Source of the DNA: Melampsora larici-populina 98AG31
Taxonomy: Eukaryota; Basidiomycota; Pucciniomycetes; Pucciniales; Melampsoraceae
DNA length: 64,000 nucleotides
NCBI RefSeq assembly: GCF_000204055.1
Contig: NW_006768785.1
Coordinates: 469,958-533,957 of the forward strand
Reading direction: 5' to 3'
Of the stretch, positions 56,071 through 64,000 are shown piece after piece. The position numbers and the translations under genes were made by a program. The notes under the pieces are model-generated. The model was not told the origin of the DNA, did not search any database, and worked only from the letters and a program-made list of their open reading frames with translations. The stretch's first letter is position 1. Every line of letters starts with the position of its first letter.

Positions 56071-58039
56071 TGGATTGGGTTCTTGAGGAGAGAAAGTTGA
56101 ATAAAGCTCAATTTATATGTTGATTGTCTGGATTGTCTTCATCAAGTGATGTTATAATTTAAGTGGACCCTGTGCCCTAATGTGTTGGGAGGCTGAATAA
56201 TCAATCATAGTCATGTCTAGTCCTTGATTTGTTGAGAGGGGATTGTCATCTGTGTTTGAGTTAGCATATTGTGATGAGGATTCAAGTCATGAGTATTAAT
56301 GAAGATCAGCTGGAGTTTTTCGGGAAGAAATTTGTAACCAGTCACTTTCAAACTTGCTGAAAAGAGTCGTAGTGACAGTAGGCCACTCCAGACTACGGTG
56401 AGAATACCAAGAAGTTGACGAGCTGCCATACGGTAGCCACCCCATACTTTTCCAGATATACCAGACTACGGTGCGGTCAGACCGTAGCCTGTCGGACCGC
56501 AGCCTATGGTGCCCAGACCGTACTGTTGCCCATTTTTCAGTGCGGTTTGGTTTGTGTGTTGCAAGGAGGCTCATGACAGGAAGTCTACTTACATCTTCAT
56601 TATGCGTCATACATATCATAATCCAATGGTTTGTGAATTTTTTAATGAATTCTTTTGATGATTTTTTCATGTGTTGCCTTCATTTTGCAGACTTTGAAGG
56701 CTTGCAAGTTCTTGAAAGATTACTGGTGCAAACCAGTGCGCAACTACGCTAAGGCTGTGCATATTATCCAGCTTTGATAGGAGATCTCAATCCATGGATA
56801 TTTGGCTGGCAAATCCCCAAAGTCTGAACTTCACAGTGGCAAAGAAGGCAAGTCTTACATCTCTCAAGTTAATGTGCATTGCTAAGTGTTTGTTCAAAAC
56901 TCTCTTTACTAATGTGTTGGGCATCAATGGGTGTATTCCATGTCTGTAGCAAGTGGCCCCAAGACTATCAGAGTTGGTGTGTCCTTGACCACACCTGCTG
57001 CTACAAGGATGACCGAGGGGGGTAGGGAGTGATCACAACGGTAAGGTTTCAACTTATCTCACTTTTTCAGCAGGGCCAGTGAGGGTTTTATTAGCAAGGT
57101 CAGCAGATATCCCACACTGTTGACAAGTGGAAACAACCAACTCCTGGGTGCATCACTAGCTAGGTGTGTGAGCGTGTATTCCACATAGTGTTGAACATCA
57201 CCCCCAACTAATCAAAATGTATGGTTAGTTCACCCATGGTTTTGTCCAGTAGCAAAGGCAGTGCATTACACTCTTCAAATGCTGAAGATGAAGTAGAATT
57301 AGCTTCCTACATGCAGCAAATCTTAACAATACCTTCCACTGAAGCTGGAAAAGCTGTTGCCCCGGGAAACAACAAACAGCCACACATAAGATCTTAATCA
57401 TTACATCCAATTGTTGTGTTTTCTTTTTCCTCCACCATCACATTGTTTTGTCTCTGCTCAAAGCAAACATCACATTGAAAGGTAAATTAGGTGTGTTATC
57501 ATATGTTGTTTCCCAGGACAGTCTATTGCTCACCCTTTCTTTCTACTGGCACCCTTTCTTGGAAATACTCCTCATTCCCATCTACTCATTAATTCCTTTG
57601 CTGATATTGGAAGTATTCTTTTCAAGTTGTAAAATAAAGAGGTTGAAACCTTCAAAGCAAATCTACTCACCTTCCCAACAATACCCTGTATACCCTGTCA
57701 ATTCTGGCGCTCATTTTGCTTCCCATCTTTCTGGCCGGGTTGCTACAGACCCACATTCATGTTGGCATTCTTCATGGCTAATCATTTGTTGTAGCAGATG
57801 CCAAGACAAGATCACGTTCATTTCTACAAGCTTGTCAGGAAGAGTTCACACCTGCTGTCCATGTAACAGCAGTACAGTTTTTGAGGGCCGGGTGCTGATG
57901 CATTGTTTATGGAACACCCACTTAATTGAGACTGTTTCTGGTGGAATTCAGTCCAGTTGCCAGTGCCATGCTCAATGTCTTGCGGCAGTATGGGTTCTTA
58001 CAGAACTTCCCAGGGGCACATATACCATATCATGTGGGC
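56071..58039. other. No confidently recognisable gene
   Basis: Short phrases around CAGACTACGGTG repeat near 56390, 56463 and with variants to 56520. The plus ORF 57448-58044 (198 aa) is Cys/Ser/Leu-rich without a domain I recognise. It could be upstream sequence of the F-box-like relic. Confidence 0.3.
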
Positions 58040-58690
58040 AATGAGGGCAAGATGCCATTCTGAAGTGCCGCCTATCATCTTTGATATTGTTTGCCTTCAA
58101 CCACCAAATGATGTTTGCCATTTACTCAGGGAGTGGGAATTTTCTGCTTGAAGTACCAGTAGGTCACCAATGTCTGTGCTTGCCTTGGAGAACTTGTGGT
58201 GCCCCCTAGACAGCCACCTTGTGAAAGTGCACAAATGGAAGTAAACTTGGTCAGCCCACTGATCCCAATAGATACAGAGGCAAGGCTTGTCTCATCTTTT
58301 GGCATAAACATTTCAAATTTGTCTTTGAAGTTTTCAGATTGTATGGGACTGTCTCAACATATGATACAAGCTGTGGTGCAGATGAAGAAAATTAAAAGGT
58401 TGAGCCTTGTCAGACGTTATTGGCCAAAAGACCCGACAATAGACTCACTTGGACTTGCAGCCTTACTATTGGTGACTACCACATTGGAGCCCTTGTCACT
58501 ATCTTTCACACCTTTAGCACCACTGTCCTCAATTGTGGTATCCTTCCAAATTTGAAACATCTTTGGTTCTTTCTCAACAAGGACTGCAACAACGGTCTTG
58601 CGCATTTATGCCGCACAAGCAAACAGTCACTCAAGTCATTGAATACAACTGTGAAAGTCCGACCCGCAGACCAATTGGAATTCTAAGGGA
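58040..58690 (+). pseudogene. Possible F-box/LRR-like gene relic
   Basis: In shifting plus-strand frames, PPIIFDIVCLQPPNDVCHLLRE (about 58070-58130) resembles an F-box core (L-P-x-E-I-x-x-x-I... L..C). Leucine-rich text follows (ISNLSLKFSDCMGLSQHMIQ, about 58300-58370; LKHLWFFLNKDCNNGLAHL, about 58550-58610). F-box/LRR proteins recruit substrates to SCF ubiquitin ligases. At least two frame changes and no defined start. Tentative. Confidence 0.3.
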
Positions 58691-58786
58691 ACTGCAAGAC
58701 AACCTTGAAAGTCTTTCCATTGACACACTCCCAAACCATATCTCTCAGTCAACTTCTTACACTACGCCATAATACAAATTTACCGT

Positions 58787-58840
58787 GGAGTTTAGAAAAT
58801 TATTTTTATTCACAAGATTCCAGAAAATTTTCTAAACTCC
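58787..58840. repeat. 15-bp-stem hairpin
   Basis: GGAGTTTAGAAAATT (58787-58801) pairs perfectly with AATTTTCTAAACTCC (58826-58840) across a 24-nt loop. Possibly a small foldback element or a transcript structure just after the F-box-like relic. Confidence 0.85.
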
Positions 58841-59624
58841 TGAGTTTTGTAAACAAGAGATGTTATAGAAAAGGGGCTTTCCCAATTCATTCCTACAACA
58901 AGATTATAAGGCAACATCATAGTTGAGGCAGCAAAAATATTGCGCTACAAGCACTATGACATTTGGTGCCCACACAAAGTCACCAGATCAAGGTTTTGAT
59001 TTGCTAGGCACCAAGATGCTTTGAAAAGATTACTTTCTTGTCTTTCTCGGACTTGTATAACTGATATTATCTTCTAATGTCACTATAGTTGCTTAGTTCT
59101 TACATTGTGAATCTCACAAATTCATACACTCACAGTCAGATATCATATGATGTATATGCAAGAACAAAATGTTCCCATTTTGCCAAAATAGAGGCAATTC
59201 TTTATGTCTGTTTATGATCACAATGTTTGGATACAGTAAGGAAACCCCATTGCTCATTGAATTACCAACACAATTAAACAATGGAATATACAAAGCCATA
59301 CATAGACATAAAAAACATAATGAGAGTAGGAAAAGAACAGAATAGAAATTCAACAGAAGTTACAACCTTACAGTCCTTCCAAAATTGAGACAAGGTTATC
59401 CAAAGTGGGGACAGGGTCAATTTCTAGCTGGCTATATGCCAGGGGGTCTTGAGCTTGAAGATTCTCCAGCCACGTTGAGGAGTAACAGTCAACTGGGAGT
59501 CCAGGTGGTACTGATAGATTACTGATGGTGGCATTCTGTTGACAAATTCAAGGGCGAGGTGGGCGGTCAGTATGTTTCCTAACTGCTTTTGGGATACTGG
59601 CCTTTGTACGGTCCATATATGCGT
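58841..59624. other. No recognisable gene
   Basis: Flank of the gypsy 3' LTR. Only short unsupported open stretches. Confidence 0.4.
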
Positions 59625-60184
59625 TGTAACGGGGTGGAGATAGGTACCCACGTTAAGTGATAAGATCCAGTGACCTTAGGGGGGGGAAGCTTGAAATAAG
59701 AAGATGAACAAAGGAGGAAAGATCACAGATCTTAGACTTCGAGTAAAGGCTAGTATAGGAATGGTTTAAAAGGGGACGATTGAGTTCTCGGTATGAGGAC
59801 AAAAGCGTAGATGCTTTTAAGAGGATTCAGATAATAGTCTTTGGTTTGAAAAAGGATTTCAGTAATCGAAGAGAAGCTGAAGTAAAGTGTTATTGCAGAA
59901 GTAAAAGGAAATTGATAAAAGATAAGGTGGAGAACTAATATAAGTGTATGAGTTCTCTACTATTCATACAACAAGTAGACATCAAGGTACAAACAACCTA
60001 TGATGTTGATTACTAAACAAAATGAAATACATGGCACAACTGCCTGGTTAGATAATCGGTCCAGGTATACATGCTATGTGACCAGGACTAGTCATTCCTG
60101 AGCGTGGCGTGAGTTCTAGCCTAATGTGGTTATGGCTGAAGGACGCCATTGTGATTGTAGCTAAGGGCCTACGGCCCTGCTACA
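59625..60184 (-). repeat. 3' LTR of the gypsy element (560 bp)
   Basis: On the plus strand it starts TGTAACGGGG and ends CCCTGCTACA, with TGTA/TACA ends. The inner end abuts a polypurine tract on the minus strand. The partner 5' LTR lies beyond 64000, so length is judged from ends and context only. Confidence 0.75.
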
Positions 60185-60200
60185 ACTATCCCTCTCTTAT
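60185..60200 (-). other. Polypurine tract of the gypsy element
   Basis: The minus strand reads ATAAGAGAGGGATAGT directly before the LTR's TGTAGC start. Confidence 0.8.
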
Positions 60201-60280
60201 TTCAGCGATACTCCTGAATTGCTACCTATTATATTGCATGTAGACAAAAAAGAGAGGAAAGTGGTACCGAGCCAACGAGT

Positions 60281-63200
60281 TCACGTTTTCTTGAGTTGGA
60301 GCCTATTTGAACGTCGCAAAAGTAGAGGGTCCTTCCTAGCTTCAGCGTTGACTGTTTCTTCTACTATGGTTGGGACCGGTGGCGAGGGTGGAGTTTTCTC
60401 GGGAGTCAAGGCAGATTCCACTGGAGGAGGCAGGTCATTGCTTGCAAAACAACCCACTGTTTTGATTTTTGACGGGGCAGCTTTTTCTTGCGTTTGAACC
60501 AACCGCTTCAACCGAACTTGGAGGGCTTTTAAGACACGAAGGTCTTCTTTAGTGATTTCCTGAAGCAAACGAGGGGGCAACACCCAAGCCTCTCCCACGT
60601 TGAGATCACGGATATTCACTGCTTTAAGCCTATTACCCCCTATGGGATGAGGAAAAAGCAATTTCCTATGATCCATAAGGATGTACACATTGTTGCCATC
60701 CGACTCCAAGACCTCAAACGGTCCGAACCAATGAGGTTCACCCTTGGTATGGGCCTCGTTACGAAGCTTGACTTTGTCACCAACGGCGTACAAGACAATC
60801 TCCGAACGAGACTTACCGGTAGCCTCATGCGGCTCGAATTGGCTATCAAAACGAGCCTTGTTAGCTGCCGCTCGTCGGACCGAAGACTCAGATGCCTCTT
60901 GACACATTTCACGAAGTTTTTCTATACGAGCTTCCTGAGAAGCCGGATCACTTCGTAGTTCCTTAGGCCGCAACATAGCCGTGTCGCCTACCAACCTCAG
61001 GCTGACTCGGTAAAGGAGCTCAAACAGCGACCAACCTGTGACGGTGCTTTTATTTACTCTTACCGCAAAAAAGGCCTCCGCCAGATACTCTGACCAACGG
61101 CTAGGGTCTTTGGATTTGTTGGCTTTAAACAAAGCCTTCTCTAAAATCCCATTCAACCTTTCACATTTTCCCTTGGACCTAGGATGATATCCCGAAGTGT
61201 TTATCTTATGGACGTGGCAGCCTGCGTAAAAGGCCATCATTTCCTTGGAGAGGAAATTTTTACCCCTGTCGGACAATATTTCCAACAGGACACCATAGAC
61301 CTGTATCGGGTCTCTCAACAACGATTCTGTGACATTTGCAGAAGTAGCTGTTTTCATAGGAATAGCAAGTGGCCATCCCGTGCCATGATTGATCATGGTA
61401 AGGATCCACTTGTACCCATCTTTGCTTTACGGCAAAGAAATAAAGTCTACCGCCCATCTTTCGAAAGGGCCAACCGGAGGCAGGGGAATCTGCTTAGCTG
61501 TCTCCTGAGATTTATCAGGAGAATCATAAATCTGACACTCCGGGCATGATTTGCAATAAGATTCCACATCTTTATAACGGCCCGGCCACCAACCACGGTT
61601 CTTCAACAGCGATAGGGTTCCATCCCTTCCCCTATGACCATATCATCGATGCAGTACATCCACGAGCTTGGCTCTTTGGTAGAAAGGTATAAAAGGACTC
61701 TTTTCCTGTTTGTTCTCTTTCCAACAGAGGATCTCTTCCTAAGAATCATACAAAAATTTGTGTGAATTTCTGATCCCTGTTTCCATAACCGCAGGAGACA
61801 CCCAATCAGGTATCTTCCTCAGACTCCTATTATAAGGAATCAACAAGGGCCAGCCCGTAGGATCTTGGAGGCCTTTAGCGCAGTCCTGAATCAATAAGAT
61901 TTCATGGTCACTCCGGCGGCTGAGGGCATCCGGAACAATATTGGTGGACCCAACTTTATACTCCACCTTGATTGTCATCTCTCCAAATTCCTCGATCCAT
62001 CTAAGGAGACGACGAGTGGGGAGGGCTTGCTTATGCAAGTATGTGAGGGTCACATGATCAGTGCGAACGACCGTGTCTTGGACTGCTCCTGCGACCTAGT
62101 TCCGCCATTTACGCCAGGCGTGAATGATAGCCAAAAGCTCACGCTCTTGAGCTGGGTAGTTTCTTTGAGCCTTATTTAACTTGGAAGACTCAAAAGCAAC
62201 CGGATGTTCCTTACAATCATCCCCAACCTGAAGCAATACTGCGCCCAGTGCGTAGTCACTCGCATCGGCTTCAATGATGTAAGGTTTCCCGTGATCTGGA
62301 CTAATCAAAATGGGGGGTTCTAGCAAAGCCTGTTTGAGAAGGACAAAAGCCTTTTCATGCTTGGCAGTCCAGAGCACTTTGGATTTCTTTGTAACATTTC
62401 CCTCGGTTAGTGCATATAGGGGAGATGCTATCTTGGAAAAACCCTAGACAAAACGGCAATAATATCCCGTCAATCCTAAAAAGGAGCGGACTTCCGTGAC
62501 ATTTGACGGCCTGGGCCATGCTTGGATAGCCTCTAATTTGTCTTTCATTGGACGAATCCCCGAGGCCGAAACAACATGGCCGACGAATTGGATTTTGTCC
62601 GCAAACAATTCTGATTTGGCACCACTGACTTTTAAGTCATTCTGTGCCAGAGCATCCAAGACGAGACGTACGTGTTCCTCGTGCTCCTTGTCCGTCTTTG
62701 AATAAACAAGTATATCATCCATGTATACTTGTCCAAACTTGTCCAAGAACTGACGTAGCACATTGCTCATCATTCGTTGAAAAGTGCTTGGGGCATTTAC
62801 TAGCCCAAAAGGCATTACAAGCCATTTGTAATGTCCGTACCTAGTGCTAAAAGCAGTCTTTGGTACATGATCAGGGGAAATCTTCATCTGGTGGAAGCCC
62901 TGTTGGAGATCAAATTTGGAGTAACGCCTTGACCTGTGTAACTGGTCGAAGCAATCCTGAATAAGAGGGAGAGGATGCCTGTCCCTCTTTGTGACGGCAT
63001 TGATGGCATGGTAATCAACACAAAACCCAAGTTTCCCAGATGCGTTCTTTGCAAAAAGGACGGGTGAGGACCAAGGTGAGGTTGATGGTTGTATGAATCC
63101 ATTCTTTTCCAGCGTCTCTAACTTCTTCTGAAGTTCTGTAAGCAATAAGGGCGACATAAGCCTCACAGCTTGCGCGATGGGTTTAGCATCACCAGTGTCT

Positions 63201-64000
63201 ATCAAATGTTGTACAATATGCTCTTTCTTGGGAGTGGATGTAATATCATCAAAAAGTGATTGATAATCAGAGACGACCTTTGTCGCCACCTTGTGCAGCG
63301 CCGGGTCAGAAGTAGAGATTTTGGGTAGGGTACTAGGAACATCTTCCCTTGGGCCCTGGACCTCGTCTGCCAAACTGACCGTCTCTTTAGTATGCACTAT
63401 CCATGATTCGACATTTTGATTTCGGCAGAATTGTCAAAATTGGGATCTTGTACACGGGGCATCATCTACATCTAGATGTCCCTCCCTGTCTATAACATGG
63501 AGTGTTTCGGAAGGACTTGAAATGGCTGCTGGTCTGAATGACTGTTGCATGCCTTCTGTATTCCAAAGCACCCATGTTCCCGTAGTCCAATCTGTGGACT
63601 CAGCGTATTTGGAGATCCAAACCATCCCAAGGATCAGATTGAAAGACGCTAACGGTGCCACACGGAGCTCGTGACTAATGGAAATGATTCCAAAGTCAAC
63701 CTCCACTGTGGCTAAGTGGTTACACTATACAGTTTACCCCACACACCATAAACTAATGGTCTTTTTGGGTTTCGCCTGGTTATAGTCTGACGCTCATCAA
63801 CATAAACTTGAGAAACATAAGATTGTCTCGCCCCCGTATCCAGCAGGATCCTGGTTGAGACATTGTTCAGTGTCAGAACGAAATCAACACGGGGAGACCC
63901 TGAGTCATCTTCAATAGTTGCCAAACTATCCCGAAAGCGATCCAGGATAGTTCCAATTAGCAATTTATCGGGCTCACTGGCCGGTGAGGATGCGTTTGCA
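60281..64000 (-). pseudogene. Ty3/gypsy pol polyprotein (protease-RT-RNase H-integrase), stop-riddled
   Basis: Runs in from the window edge. Protease: LLDTGARQSYVS near 63820 and LILGMVWIS near 63620, with a one-base shift near 63707-63712. From there a single frame holds everything. RT follows (SPWSSPVLFAKNASGK near 63060; FDLQQGFHQMKISP near 62890; VMPFGLVNAPSTFQ near 62800; QVYMDDILVYSK near 62720). RNase H has ADASDYALGAVL near 62260 and TDH near 62060. Integrase has the zinc-binding HHCC (to CKSCPEC near 61540), Asp near 61450, SDRGKNF near 61265 and the Glu in KGKCERLNG near 61170. A basic C-terminal tail follows, ending at 60281. In-frame stops lie at 63434-63436 (TGA), 62444-62446 (TAG), 62096-62098 (TAG), 61739-61741 (TAG), 61643-61645 (TGA) and 61427-61429 (TAA). 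The order PR-RT-RH-INT defines Metaviridae. Gag is outside the window. Inactive copy. Confidence 0.95.

Noticed and set aside
1..64000. tRNA, rRNA, CRISPR or bacterial-type operon
   Set aside because: No cloverleaf, rRNA core or spaced direct-repeat array was seen. Introns and eukaryotic transposons exclude a prokaryote.

Overview
The window looks like nuclear DNA of a basidiomycete, most probably a rust fungus (Pucciniales). The evidence is short introns (about 45-100 nt) with GTAAGT/GTATGT donors, about 60% AT, KDZ transposases with CxC cysteine clusters, and almost complete occupation by nested mobile elements. The order-level call is inference and the species is not determined. I saw no tRNA, rRNA or CRISPR array, and no conserved housekeeping gene.

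Layout. 1-3.1 kb: Ty1/copia gag-pol on the minus strand, with two in-frame stops and an internal initiator-tRNA-Met primer-binding site. 3.1-4.6 kb: decayed minus-strand gene of unknown function. 6.5-18.6 kb: an unknown host-like gene on the minus strand (about 514 aa), split by a 10.5-kb LTR element with a 4-bp target duplication. That element carries gag-protease, no reverse transcriptase or integrase, a degenerate ~250-bp repeat array, and an antisense spliced gene with a Zn2Cys6-like cysteine pattern. 19.2-23.1 kb: dead KDZ transposase copy containing a 183-bp MITE and a 307-bp dispersed repeat. 23.6-37.6 kb: decayed hAT transposase split by a structurally complete 11.4-kb KDZ transposon with 354-bp terminal inverted repeats, an 8-bp target duplication, a plus-strand transposase and a minus-strand passenger gene.

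37.9-43.1 kb: DIRS/Ngaro-like tyrosine-recombinase retrotransposon (Gag-like, RT-RNase H, recombinase). 44.1 kb: foldback MITE. 46.5-48.5 kb: second hAT relic. 52.7-54.2 kb: unknown multi-exon gene relic. 54.4-56.1 kb: 1.7-kb TIR element with 3-bp target duplication. 58.0-58.7 kb: possible F-box/LRR-like relic. 59.6-64.0 kb: Ty3/gypsy pol on the minus strand with its 3' LTR, running off the window.

The genes do not form an operon-like or pathway unit; each block is a self-contained element or a host gene broken by one. Two themes recur. First, in-frame TGA stops sit where CGA (Arg) is expected, often in a TCG context, which suggests C-to-T mutation at CpG or a RIP-like process. Second, elements are nested with precise target duplications, so insertion order can be read. 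The most novel items are the KDZ element with its passenger gene, the RT-less LTR element with its antisense gene, and the tyrosine-recombinase retrotransposon.
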